NCBI GenBank assembly: GCA_905331475.1
Contig: CAJNYU010004543.1
Coordinates: 44,715-108,714 of the forward strand
DNA from: Rotaria socialis
Taxonomy: Eukaryota; Rotifera; Eurotatoria; Philodinida; Philodinidae
Direction of reading: 5' to 3'
Length of the DNA stretch: 64,000 nucleotides
In this document: piece after piece, positions 40,465-51,737 of the stretch
Numbering within the stretch: the stretch's first letter is position 1
How the letters are laid out: every line of letters starts with the position of its first letter
Translations under genes and position numbers: made by a program
Notes under the pieces: generated by a model
What the model was told of the DNA's origin: nothing
The model's input: only the letters and a program-made list of their open reading frames with translations
The model's database searches: none

Positions 40465-40872
40465 ATCGTGTACAAGAAAAAAAGATAGCATATAAATTTA
40501 TTTAATTACCAACATATAGTGAAGGTTAAATATCCTGTTTTTGATGTAAAAGCAATTTGATTTCTCTTTAAAAGTTCTATCTATAGGTATAAATTGAAGT
40601 TCGTCCAATGTTTGTTTCTGTCCTTCATGAAATAGCTAAACAACATGCTGCTAATTTGACATTAAAATATATTCGATGTCTTTCAAAACAATATCAACAC
40701 AATCGATTGCATAGACACAAAAATAAAACATCCTGATGTCTTTTGTTATTTCACTTGAAAAATGAAAAGCTACACTCTCGCGTCTAGTCATCATTTTAAA
40801 TGTACAAATCGTACTGTGATATTTGTTTCTGTTTTAGGCAAGAAAAAAAAAGATATATAATACAGCTTTTAT
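40465..40872 (+). repeat. Direct duplication, copy B (decayed TRBP 3' end)
   Basis: About 80% similar by eye to 35294-35773, same orientation. The coding part is dead: bases are missing around the TRBP GCGETFDIARQ codons, and the Gln/Ser-rich tail codons are deleted between two ATCAACA/CAACACA repeats. The right boundary coincides with the stop codon of the minus-strand gene at 40869. It is a fragment, not a gene. Confidence 0.85.
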
Positions 40873-41897
40873 GTATCAACAACTTGACCATGTATTGTCC
40901 GTTTAATTGTGATAAATTCTTTCGTATTTAAATAACCAATAGTTGTATGTTTTGTTCTATTATTAGCTGGTATATTAACGTTCAGTAGTCTCGACTCATT
41001 TAAATGAGCATCGATAGTTTTATTTCGATCACGTACTGGAAAAATAATTGTTACGGAATATGATGTTACATCGGAATTTTCACTATGATGAAGAGAATTA
41101 ATCAAGTCAGATTCATTCATTTGTATTCCGATACTTTTCTGTCCATAACGACGTCCACGATATTGATAAAATGGAACAGAATAAAATTCATGACAGCCAA
41201 GTAAATTTGCATCTATTTGACGTAGATATCGATGACGATGTAGTAAATGAGATACCCGATGTCGTATCGTACCACCGGCTGTGACTATTGATGCTGCATC
41301 ATCATCATCAGTCATAGATGAAGTCATTGAAACACATCGATTTGTTTCATCGAGAAATCTTCTAGCTGCCGATTTCACTTGTCTATCTAAAAGATCATCA
41401 CTACTTCTCGCGCGTTCTAAAGCATATTCATATTTCTGTTTTCGATTCGATGATAAACAATCCATACTATTGCGGCGTGGACGATCAATTCCATTCCATT
41501 GAACACATACATCACGTACAAGTATTGGTGGTTCACGTTCATGTGTTGCACCTTGCTTATAAATAATCATTTTACACATCAATGGCAAACGTGTTGACGT
41601 ACCACTTATATCGAACGTAACCATTTCAGCTAGATCAAAATTTTTCTGATCTGTACCAATCGATGGTATTTCCATTTCTTCGTCGAATATAGTTCTTTCA
41701 TAGTAATCATCCTGTTTCATTGATGAATATCCATCAGTATAAAGAACTTGTCCAATTGTGGGTACAAGAAATTTACTTGTATCATATTTAAATGGTATTG
41801 CTTTGGGTACGGATGCTGGAGGAGTTCGATGTTGAAGAAGTTGTTCATCATGTTTCCAACGTGTATATAAATCGATTGAATCCCCATTCTTTTCCAT
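40869..41897 (-). CDS. Hypothetical single-exon protein, 342 aa
   Basis: One uninterrupted frame from ATG at 41897 to TAA at 40869, with good coding texture. Composition is charged, with Ser/Asp/Arg clusters. An Arg-rich middle (RNSMDCLSSNRKQKYEYALERARSSDD region) is followed by a His/Arg segment (TIRHRVSHLLHRHRYLRQ). No signal peptide or membrane segment. The N-terminal part reads like repeated beta-type stretches (MVTFDISGTSTRLPLMCKMIIY; YSVTIIFPVRDRN). I do not recognise a family. It is convergent with the TRBP/helicase side, and its stop codon lies at the edge of duplication copy B, so its 3' end marks the original junction. Confidence 0.65.
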   Translation of the reverse strand: MEKNGDSIDLYTRWKHDEQLLQHRTPPASVPKAIPFKYDTSKFLVPTIGQVLYTDGYSSMKQDDYYERTIFDEEMEIPSIGTDQKNFDLAEMVTFDISGTSTRLPLMCKMIIYKQGATHEREPPILVRDVCVQWNGIDRPRRNSMDCLSSNRKQKYEYALERARSSDDLLDRQVKSAARRFLDETNRCVSMTSSMTDDDDAASIVTAGGTIRHRVSHLLHRHRYLRQIDANLLGCHEFYSVPFYQYRGRRYGQKSIGIQMNESDLINSLHHSENSDVTSYSVTIIFPVRDRNKTIDAHLNESRLLNVNIPANNRTKHTTIGYLNTKEFITIKRTIHGQVVDT

Positions 41898-43232
41898 TTG
41901 ATATTGAAATTTTTCTCTCGGAGTAAATTATGATGAAGCAAAATATTATCTGAAGAAAAATAACGAAATAAGCCGATAAATGCCATTCATACGGTATTTT
42001 TATGGTTTCAAAAAACCTACATTCCTTCGCATCGTTCTTTTTTACGAGTATGATATTCGAAGAAAAAGATAATACAGAAGAGAAGAGAAGAAGAAAAAGA
42101 AAGAATAAAAGGTCCATATACATGTCTGTTCTGTTCTCGAATCTCTTGACATTGGTTTCGTTTTTTTTTTGTTACATACATACACTTGCCTATTGACACA
42201 GACACTGATATATACATGTATTTGTCTTATCTCATTCTTGTATAAAGTGTTCAGTCATTATTCGAACTTTTCAAAAAGAACGTAAAAAAACAACAACCGA
42301 AGATATTTTTTGTTGTATTCCTACATTAAATATTATCGAAAGAGGTATCGTAAAAAAGAAGAAGTATGTTGATAAACGATTCTTGCTTTTGTTTCTATTG
42401 GTTAATGAGCAAGTTTGAAAGCTATTTTACAATTGATAGTGCTGATATGATCAATTGGGTTTGCATTTTTATACTAGTGCACCTACGCGCTATTGAATCA
42501 TCAATTCTATATGTTTGTCATATGTAAATCGACAACGTAAAAAGAGCTATATATATATATACATATACACAAAAAAAGCAAGGTGCCCTTCACCTTTTGT
42601 TGTACATCATTTTATTGTAGGAAGAGAAAATATATCAACTACATTTTGAAGTTAAGCATCATATGTTAAGAATTTAATACCATGTCTGTATGAGAGAATA
42701 TGAAATTTACTTGATCGACTCAAATATTAATATTTTAATCTTATGATCATATTTCGATGGCATATTTAATATTTGTTAGCCTACTATCGATTGGTACTCT
42801 TGAGTCAACGCTTGCTAATGATCAAGAAAAATAAAACATGAACGCAAATAGACATAAAAAAAATGATTCTATTGTGTGATTTATAAAAAATATTGTCTAT
42901 TGATTAATTCTCTTTGGGAATCATCTATTTTATAGAAGATATTAGTAGAAAAATTATGAAAACATATGCGATTTATTACTATTGTAATCTATTTCTTACA
43001 TATTTATTATTCTGAGATTTTTCCATCATAAATAATATTATTCCCTTCTGTTTCTGTCTATCATATGACATAGAGATACAAATTTACGACGTTTAAATTG
43101 CTTTTATTCTTTCTCCCGGATGTACCAATAGGTCTACGCTTCTCATTCAGTGTTCTTCTTCCTGCATCGATATTAAACACAACAACATTCCAGTAGACAT
43201 TTCTCAAGATCAGCTTGTTAAAATTGATTCTC
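41898..43232. other. Intergenic between divergent genes
   Basis: 1.3 kb, AT-rich, with a TA tract near 42547-42560. Probably the promoters of the 41897 (minus) and 43233 (plus) genes. The overlapping small frames at 41717-42217 look like chance. Confidence 0.45.
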
Positions 43233-44054
43233 ATGCCTACAACTGATACTCGTCAAATGCATATCTATCGAAAACCAGTTCATCAAAAACGTGTCATTTG
43301 TACTGATCATCATATGTCAGCTCTACATACGCGTTCTCCTTCGCCCAAACGATCTAGACTTGCATCTCGACGACGTCATTCAACACCTCCAGCATTAACT
43401 CTACGCGTTTTTGAATGTAAATCGCCATCATCAAATAGAGTGGCCAAATATTACTATCCAAATAATATAAGACATACGCGAGTTAGTGGTGAATCAAGTT
43501 CAATATCGGGTTCGTTTAGATCGATTCCGAGTTCAAATCCATTAGCAAAACGACGTTTTCAAGACGAACGTACAGGTTATGTATCGACAACTCCGTCGAG
43601 TATTACTTCAATTACTGATATTGTTTTACCCATAGCTAAAAAGAATCGTGCTACCATTGTTAATATTCCAAGTCATATTAAATCCAGTATACAACCAATG
43701 AGTCGTGAATCATCAACAAAGAAACAGCGAGAACCGCCAAAGTCACTTACTTCTGGAAGTCATGCGTTTATTTTGAATGAAGAAACTTCTGAATATTCAT
43801 TATCAGACTATGTATATTGAAAGATCTTGTGGAATCATATAGAAGCTAATTTTTTTGTTTTCTAGATCCATAAACCAAAACCAATTCAAGGATCTAAATG
43901 GTATCATAGAAAATGCCCTTGTCGACTTTCATGTTGTACTTTTTGCTGCAAATGGTATTATAGATGCCCATTGTTCTGTTGGAGTTTGTGTTTTTTATTA
44001 GTTATTGCTTTAATTATTGGTATATTTATATCATTTGGATATCTATCAAGTTAA
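43233..44054 (+). CDS. Hypothetical C-terminally anchored membrane protein
   Basis: Two exons, 43233-43811 and 43866-44054 (256 codons). Residues 1-193 are polar and disordered-looking, rich in Ser, Arg, Thr and Pro (RSPSPKRSRLASRRRHS). Exon 2 adds a short linker, then a cysteine-packed stretch (KCPCRLSCCTFCCKWYYRCPLFCW) leading into one hydrophobic segment (LCFLLVIALIIGIFISFGYL) four residues from the C-terminus. That layout predicts a tail-anchored or type II protein with possible palmitoylation next to the membrane. No family recognised. The intron keeps phase 0 (DY|IHKPK), and CPCRLSCC directly after it supports the splice. Confidence 0.65.
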
Positions 44055-45942
44055 TCTGATTATCATATGTCAAAGCATATTAGGAGATTCCTATTTGCTT
44101 TCTACAGACTGTGCGCGATTCTCAATATTGGATTAAGAAACAAGAAAAAGAGTAAATAGAGCTATGAATGATGATCGGCAAAACAAGTATAACTTATAAT
44201 TGATCGAATATTATCTTTTGCTTTTTTTTGTCCGATTTATTGACTCAATCGAAATAACATCGTCGTTTAGTAGAGCTTGTGACATGTACAAAATTGATTG
44301 TAATATTATATATTTATTTGATGTTTGTTCTTGTTCGTTGTACAGAAATACAATGAATAAAGGCAACATTGCAACATAAACTTTTTACTAGCAATTTATC
44401 TACAACGCTAATATAATATTCATGTAAGATATTCTTTTCAATAGTCACGAAACAATCGATTACTTATCAACTATACCTATTCGATTTTAAACTCAGGTAT
44501 AAGAAGAAATAATCATAAAAAAAAGTTATCTCTAAATCGATTATGTGATTATCCCTGCTTAGAATTTTGATTGAAATCATATGATGAATATGATTGATGG
44601 ATAATCGATTATTTCGTGATTATTAAAAAGATTTATGTTACATGAATAGTTTCTAAAAGTATTTTCCGCTGCTGCACATATCAAATTTATTGATGGATTC
44701 AATCCCGAAAGAAAACTTGTAGTTATGCTTCTAACACTAAAGAAAGTAAATCCTCTATGATCGAGACAGATTAATCTAACAAAATCATACAAGAGAATAA
44801 TTTTGTCCTAAGAGACAAGCAACGTAGTACAGAACGGAACAAATAATTCATTTTGCAGAGATTATTGTTTTTTCTCTTTTTTCGAGATTTTGGGAATTCA
44901 AGCTAATAAAAAACAGCTTTCATACAATAGCGAATTTTTGAACCATTCTATTTTGTTTTCTGTGATTAAAAATTCTTAGTCTTAAAAATCAAAGCTATCA
45001 AGATACGGTGGTGTAGAATATAAAATAAAACAAATAATCTTCTGCATGTAATTACGTGAAACCGTTCGAATAACTAACTACGATACTTGAATCAGTATTA
45101 GTATTGTTCATATAGCACCAACTTTATATCAGTAACGTGTGGCTTGTTTTTAATTAGTTCTAGTCACATGAATGAATCAATGTTGACGACTGAATTTTAC
45201 TCCAAGTGTCTCACGTAAATAATCATACTTGTTTTTGGAAGGTTTTTCCTTAGATTTCATTACGTACGGATGCATTGCTGATCAAATAATATTAAGAATG
45301 ACTTCAATGTATCTGGTTATTTATTTTAACTGCTCGTTAAAAAAGAAGAACATCCTTTTTTGATACGAAATATTTTAAGAGAATCAAATACTCGAAAAAT
45401 AACAATAGCGCACATAGCTTTAGCTTTAATACAAAGAGGAAAAATAGAATACAGAAAAACTAATAAGCTATATATTGTTTTTTTACATAATTAATAAATG
45501 AGGAAACATCGGATTCGCGTCCGATTGTTATGTGTACTGCAAAAACTGAGTCGATTTATATATGTTGTGAATAATTCTAAATGGTCTGGTCAATACTGAC
45601 AAGTTTTTCGATAACTCAGCCATTTCTTGACGAATCCTTCTCATCTTCGAACTCGACTGAGATATTAATGAGATCATTATGTGTACAAAATTTCATGACA
45701 ATTGGATGAGGCTTTCAAAGGTTATCGTGTTAACGGCCGGATGGACACACTGACCGAATCTAGAATGTACTCACTGTTTTTGAGTACACAAAAATCAGTA
45801 AACAAGCAAAATATTTCTAATGATTCTTGTTTTTCGTCGTCCTTCATTTTTTTTGTCTGATTTACAATGTAAGATATTCTTTTCTCAATCGCAGTCGCCA
45901 TTTGATCTTCATATCGATCTCTATCATCATTTACAGGCAATC
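44055..45942. other. Intergenic, no gene recognised
   Basis: 1.9 kb of AT-rich sequence. The frames at 44577-44792 and 45722-45940 (minus) resemble nothing known. The next gene's recognised exon begins after TTTACAG at 45937-45942 or so, so a 5' exon may lie here. Confidence 0.45.
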
Positions 45943-48516
45943 AAGCTTATGTAAGATTGTCTAATTCGTTATCGATCAATCAAAATGTCAGAGAACCAGT
46001 TGTTAAAATATTTCAATATCGTACATCTGAAAGTACTCCATTTCGACCGTTATCGTCAAAAACTTCAAAGAAAAAATTAAATAAATATATTCTTATTACA
46101 CCTCGTACCATTCTTTCAATATCATTATTAGCAATTCGTTCGTTAATTGTTGCTCTTATTGGTCTGGTTATTGCTACATCAGAGCGGATATCAAAATTAA
46201 ATTATCGATGTTCCCTTGTCCAAGAATTTCAAGTTATACAGTTATATGTAATACAACAAATGAATATTGTTCATGCTATGACACAAACGATTTGCTTATT
46301 GGATGCTTCAAACAACGCCTTTATGGTGACGGTTGCTATCGTTCGCAAGAATGTGCGAATAATTATAATCTTCAATGTAATACAAGTCTATATCAATGTC
46401 AATGCCTTGATCATTATTATTATAATGGAAGTACATGCATGTCAATGATAACATACAGTCAAGCATGTTCAATACTCAATGATAGATGTGATTATTTATT
46501 AAATTTATCATGTTTAATATGGATATATTTGTACATGCGATACAACTGCTACATTTTGGAATGGGCAATATCGTGAATACTATCGTAGTTTGAATGATCC
46601 ATATAATCCATATAAAACTCCATCAGGTTGTTTGCGTCAACATTTACATGTCAATGTCCACCATCCACTGATTTTGATGGCGAAGAATGTTTATCATATA
46701 GTTCAAATTTACAATCATGTGATGATGCATCATCTTGTTTACCATATTCACTATTAATATGTTCCTGGAGTTTATGTCAATGCGATGAGAGATACTGCTA
46801 TTGGTCAGAATCAACATCAAAATACATATAATTCTACATGTGATTATTATGCAGGTTGTGAGAGTGATTTTGGTTTACGTTGTATAAATGGTCAATGTTT
46901 ATGTGAAATAAATTCATATTGGACACCGGGAAATTATTGTGATTTTCAATCGCAATATGGTGAACAATGTTCAACTGCTCCTTGTCTTGACAATACTTGA
47001 CTTATATGTTCCGCAAATACATCAATGTGTACATGTCCTCAATGTAAGTTTCCAAAATCGAAATTCGCTTTTTTGTATCTTTTTGTAATGATGAATATCT
47101 TCAACGGAATCGATAGTATATTTTTTTTAATTTTCATTTAGTCTATTATTGGGATAATTGCGTACAGGGTGGCCAGATCTTCTGAAAACCAGGGGAAATT
47201 TCTGAATTTTGAACATGTTTCTGATTTTTTCTGAATTTGGAATATTTTCAGATCGTTGTTTTGTCACTGAAATTAGGTACGATCATAACCCATTGCTATA
47301 ATAAATCAATAGTGTTTCATCAATTTTCCGTATTAATCATCTTTTATATTCCGCATTCGAATTCTGGAGTAGAATTGATTTTCGATTATATGAAGTATTT
47401 ATAGTTCGATTATCGTAATCCACTAATATAAAACCAGATAATGTTTAACTTAAAATAAAAGTGATTGGTAATAATTCTTGAGAGGGTTTTTATTAGCATA
47501 TGTTATCTTAAACAAACATCTTAGAACAAATTCTAAAAGATACGAAATATGAATAACAATACCGAGATGATGTTTTTTTCTCGTTGTATTTCTTAATCTA
47601 CGCAGAATGTATGTGATTTAGTTCTGCTGGTTTTTGTGAACGAGTTTTAAATTTAAAAAGAAGCTCAACATTAAGTATCTTTTATTGATGTTTGCGAATT
47701 AGCCAAACGATATATTCACTATAGTTTCTTTCGTTTTATTTAAATATCTTTGAAAATAAAGTTCCAGCCAGTGAACCGAAATGAAGCAGAATTTTGGTTG
47801 CCAGTATTTTAGCGGAAGATCTACTAATTTGCCAAAAACTGCCATTTTCTGATTAATTTCTGATTTTTCAGAGATTGTTTCTGATCGTTTTCTGATTTTG
47901 AAAAAATATTTTCTGATTTTTCAATTTTTGATCTGGCCACTCTGATTGCGTATGTCAATATCAACGTGCATATACAGGATTTTGTGTCTTTGATTATTGG
48001 TGTCGCCAGGATCTTGCATTACACTGCCGAAATTTTACGTGTACATGCTCGCTGTGTAGAACATGCTTTTGGGATGGTGTACGTTGTCGGGATTGTCCGA
48101 CATCATGGGAAATAGTTATATCAAATGGTACAAGGCAACCAAGAATTTATTGTTATGTTAAAGTCGATTTTCATGTTAATTGGGATGAATCCGTATCGAT
48201 TTGTTCAACAGCAGCAACATCATTTTTTGGTCCTACGAGTCATTTAGTTTATATTGATAATTTACAAGAACTTACAGATGTTAGCGTATTTGCAACAAAT
48301 CAATATTATGATATATTTATTGGACATACTAACAGTTATAATTATCCTCAATGGTTTTTAAGTAATGGAACATTGTCACCACCATTACACTGGTGTGCAG
48401 GTTTAGCAACAACGTACGCAACATTAGCATGTACTCGTTTACTTATTGGTGCTGCTTGCGTAACAAATATAGTATGTCATGGATGGACTTCACGATATAT
48501 TTGTAAACTTAACTAA
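45943..48516 (+). pseudogene. Cysteine-rich EGF-like membrane protein gene, broken by frameshifts and a hAT insertion
   Basis: The first block has a basic cytoplasmic-looking segment then a hydrophobic anchor (ILSISLLAIRSLIVALIGLVIA), a type II membrane layout. It is followed by serial EGF-like or similar Cys modules (CYDTN...CFKQ, CQCLDHYYYNGSTC, CQCPPSTDFDGEEC, CINGQCLCEINSYW, CTCPQ, CVCQYQ, CTCSLCRTCFWDG) and a globular C-terminus ending WTSRYICKLN, possibly lectin-like. The frame shifts near 46208, 46525, 46640 and 46800, with an in-frame TGA near 46998. The exon starting at about 47142 is cut by the 780-bp element at 47165-47944. The frame after the insertion is open to TAA at 48516. Clearly non-functional as it stands. 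Confidence 0.72.
47165..47944. mobile_element. hAT-type non-autonomous element inside an exon
   Basis: 780 bases. Termini are CAGGGTGGCCAGATC (left) and, read inward from the right, CAGAGTGGCCAGATC: a 15-bp inverted repeat with one mismatch. An exact 8-bp duplication, ATTGCGTA, lies at 47157-47164 and 47945-47952. TTTCTGAT-type motifs recur at both subterminal regions (about 47200-47250 and 47850-47920). No transposase frame was seen. Different family from the element at 36115. Confidence 0.92.
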
Positions 48517-48907
48517 AAAAAGAAAGAGTTATATTTCTCATAGAGTGTATTTAATGATCAATCGATTGTATTATATTATTCATTTAATAATTATTTATCG
48601 ATTTTCTTTCAGAGTTTGACAAGTTTATATTTTCTTTTCGACATAAAGATATCTTTTACTCTATTCAATAACCTTTAAAGAAAAACATTACAATCTATTT
48701 TATTCTATCTTCGATGAAGTTTTAGTTTATGACGTTCATAGAGTTCTTCTCAACGTCACAGGAATTCGACAAAATTTATGTATTAATAATCAAATATTCA
48801 ATTCATTCAATGCAATAGCTTGTATTCAAGTTTATTCCAAAAAACAGAAAAAGAAAGCATAGAATAAAATATAATTATAACTGAAATAAATTATTTTGGT
48901 TGCAAAA
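48517..48907. other. Intergenic between convergent genes
   Basis: About 390 AT-rich bases; 3' flanks of both neighbours. Nothing else seen. Confidence 0.45.
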
Positions 48908-49681
48908 TTAAGGAAAACATAGAAGTTTGAGTTCTTTAATTGAATCAATGACAACATCTAATTCATGTTGCATGATTTCATGTGGTGTATCGTCAGCAAT
49001 TGTTGCTTTAAGATCATCAAATTGAAAACGAAGTTTATCGATTTGTTTGTGAATTTCTTCTAAATATCGCATTGTACTTGTTGGATCTCGTCTATGTTCG
49101 AGAAATTTAATTAAACCAAGTGCTGTGAAGCCAACTAATAATAATGAAATTCCGATAACATAAACAAATGTATCCCATATTGTTCCTGGTAGTAAAACAG
49201 ATAAAACTCGACCGAAAATGAATAGTGCACCACCAATAATAGATGAAATCATACCCCATTTATTCACTTCACACCAAAAATAGGTTGAATGAAATTTTGT
49301 TAATTTACCTTGTAATAATTGTGACTGCTCGATTAATTTTTTAAATGCATGTTCATCAGCTCTTGTATTTAAATGATCAATAAGTGACGTTGTGGGTTGT
49401 AATTTAAATTTTCGATAGCGTATTTCCATACTGCCTGCCGCTTGATATGTTGAATGACGTACATCGGTAAAATCATTCTTGATTGAAAATAAAGCATCTT
49501 TATCAGCACCCATTAATTGTGGTGACAATGTTTCAAAATAATGTTCAAATTTAGCTATTGCATCTCTCGCCAATTGAACTGAATAAGAAAAATTGTTTGA
49601 CGATCCTGGACGATTCCAACGAGTTTCAAATAGTTGAACAATCGCTTCCCATTGTTCAGGAGTAAAAAGTGGACTTGACAT
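48908..49681 (-). CDS. Hypothetical two-transmembrane protein, 257 aa
   Basis: Single exon, ATG at 49681. An acceptor-like GAATTTTAG lies 15 nt upstream, suggesting a 5'UTR splice or trans-splice. The N-terminal half is helical and polar (LFTPEQWEAIVQLFETRW; LIDHLNTRADEHAFKKLIEQS). Two hydrophobic helices lie at about 145-165 (MISSIIGGALFIFGRVLSVLL) and 172-195 (FVYVIGISLLLVGFTALGLI). A C-terminal coiled-coil-like stretch follows (MRYLEEIHKQIDKLRFQFDDLK). This hairpin anchor with coils on both sides resembles bdelloid-type uncharacterised membrane proteins, but I cannot name a family. Confidence 0.7.
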   Translation of the reverse strand: MSSPLFTPEQWEAIVQLFETRWNRPGSSNNFSYSVQLARDAIAKFEHYFETLSPQLMGADKDALFSIKNDFTDVRHSTYQAAGSMEIRYRKFKLQPTTSLIDHLNTRADEHAFKKLIEQSQLLQGKLTKFHSTYFWCEVNKWGMISSIIGGALFIFGRVLSVLLPGTIWDTFVYVIGISLLLVGFTALGLIKFLEHRRDPTSTMRYLEEIHKQIDKLRFQFDDLKATIADDTPHEIMQHELDVVIDSIKELKLLCFP

Positions 49682-50537
49682 ATTTTGATTTTAGAGCTAA
49701 AATTCAAATAATGATTAACTATCAAATTTAGGAGATCAACGAGAGCTGATCTGTACTCCATAGTATATGTACGAGTGCGATTTTGTTTTAGACTCGTTGC
49801 ATTGATGAGTCATTAATGAAAGTTTCTACATTCGCTAATCGACACAAACTGATTACTACACTTTTAAACTTCGCTCGAAAACAATCTATAATTGACTAAA
49901 ATATTATATTGAGAATGAACACAACGATGAATTACAGTTTCTATGCACATTTACAATTCTAAATAATCCATGCAGTCAAGATTGTTCTGAGCTGAAGTTC
50001 ATATAAGAAAATAAAAATGTGTGACTCACCGTATCAAACCAGAACAGTTTTTCGTATTATAATTCTAAACTTTAACTAATAGTGAGAATTTCTCAATTAC
50101 CTATGCTTTAGCACTGAAAAAAGAATATCATGTTTCTTGCTTGTAACTGATGACGTACAAGTATCACTATGACTTACTTTTTTACGTGGCTATGGCGGTG
50201 AGCAACACTGACGTTTTAAATTATTGCACAACTCCATTGAAAGTACCGCTAAATAGTTTGTTATTTATTCTTTTTATTCTACTCCGTCTGATCGCGGTAA
50301 ATATACAAAAAGAAAAACGAATGAGAAGGATAGAGAGTGAAATGGGATAATGACAAGAAGAAAAAATTAATCATCTATTGTTTATAAGTAGAATATTCTT
50401 AATAGTCAGTTTTTCTTGATTTTGACGCTGACAGGTTTAGTTAATTATTGATGGTGATCACCACTTGAACTGGTCATTGCTTCTATATCGCAAAAAAAAG
50501 GAAAATATAGAAAAACGCGAGAAATATAGAACACAAT
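49682..50537. other. Intergenic, no gene recognised
   Basis: AT-rich. The frame 50150-50350 (plus) includes a hydrophobic stretch but has no support as a gene. Confidence 0.4.
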
Positions 50538-51314
50538 CTATTTCATACTCGATTTTGCTAAATGACTTAAAGACATAGGTGTTGAATTGGAAAGACAAGG
50601 ACGCCCGCTAATGTTATTCCGATTCGATTCATAGGTACCATATTCTTGATATTTAATGAAACGCGATGCTTTAAATGCTTCATGTTCCAAATCTTTTTGT
50701 CTCATTCGTCTAATCAAGAGAGAAAGAAAAAAAGCAATGAATTTTTTTAATTTTTTTAATACATACGAACGAAAATCTTTATTCTGATTACGTTCCCAAT
50801 TTTGACAACTTAAATCAAAATGAGCGCCAGCAGAACGACCTTTGGTAATATTTTTGTCTGTCTAAAATCGCACGAAAGTAGAAAACAATCGTTTTCAATC
50901 AAGGTAAATTTACTTTTGGTTCAAAAGCTTGCGATGAATGCGAATCAGCGCCTGCCAAGTGTCGACTTCTTATCTCTTTAAATTAAAAAGAAATATAAAT
51001 GAACGAATAATTCTTTTCTTTTAATCGAACAGACCTGCTGGTGACACAACATCGGGTAGGTCATGAACAACGGCACGTGTACTTTTATCCCAAGTTCGAT
51101 CTAAGACAGAATTTGTTTTATAGGCATAAGAGAAATACGAAAGATTGTTGTACCTCCAAATACTGTCCCTGAATTAAGACGAATTATAGCGGTTGGAATA
51201 CTCGATTGACGAATTTGGAGTGCACGCTAATGAGAACAGATGACAAAGCTCGATTTTTAAATCGTTTTAAATTCAGCTTACCCGCGCGCTCTGAACGATT
51301 TGCAGATTATTCAT
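50538..51314 (-). CDS. Small six-exon hypothetical protein, 166 aa
   Basis: Exons 51282-51314, 51154-51226, 51035-51100, 50914-50975, 50767-50861, 50538-50709, each with GT-AG borders and 44-71-nt introns. Lengths sum to 501 nt (167 codons) in one frame, so six independent phase matches support it even though every exon is short. The protein is soluble, basic and Ser-rich: MNNLQIVQSARRALQIRQ, then RTWDKSTRAVVHDLPDVVSPAEIRSRH, then NWERNQNKDF, then MRQKDLEHEAFKASRFIKYQEYG. No domain recognised. The many short exons resemble small ciliary or microtubule-associated proteins, but that is only an impression. The ATG lies 6 nt after a TTTTTCTAG acceptor. It is 423 nt downstream of the RING gene, on the same strand. 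Confidence 0.72.
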
Positions 51315-51737
51315 TTTAATCTAGAAAAATACAATATAAAGGTTCGTTTGTGAAGCTTTTACATTCAATGAAAAAAAGATTCATATAAATATTCAAACAC
51401 AAAAATTCATGTGGCACCTAAAATATAAAAAAAAGAAATATGTAAACAAGGAATTTTCATACATAATTCAAACATGCGCCAGAAGTTAGCTGAACTCATT
51501 TCTATATAGATTCATACTTATTTTTTTTTGTTCAATAATATGCACTACCAAACCTTACCAATCGACGTGGGATTTTCATAGTATTACAATATCTAAAATA
51601 ATTTTCAGAAAAAAATCATCGATATTGAAAAGAAAATTTTGATGGAAAAGTTTATAAAAAAAAAAAAGAAATAAGATAGTTACAATGGCTCAATTAACAC
51701 AAAACTAAAAGAATATATTCTTTTTTAATCATTGAAA

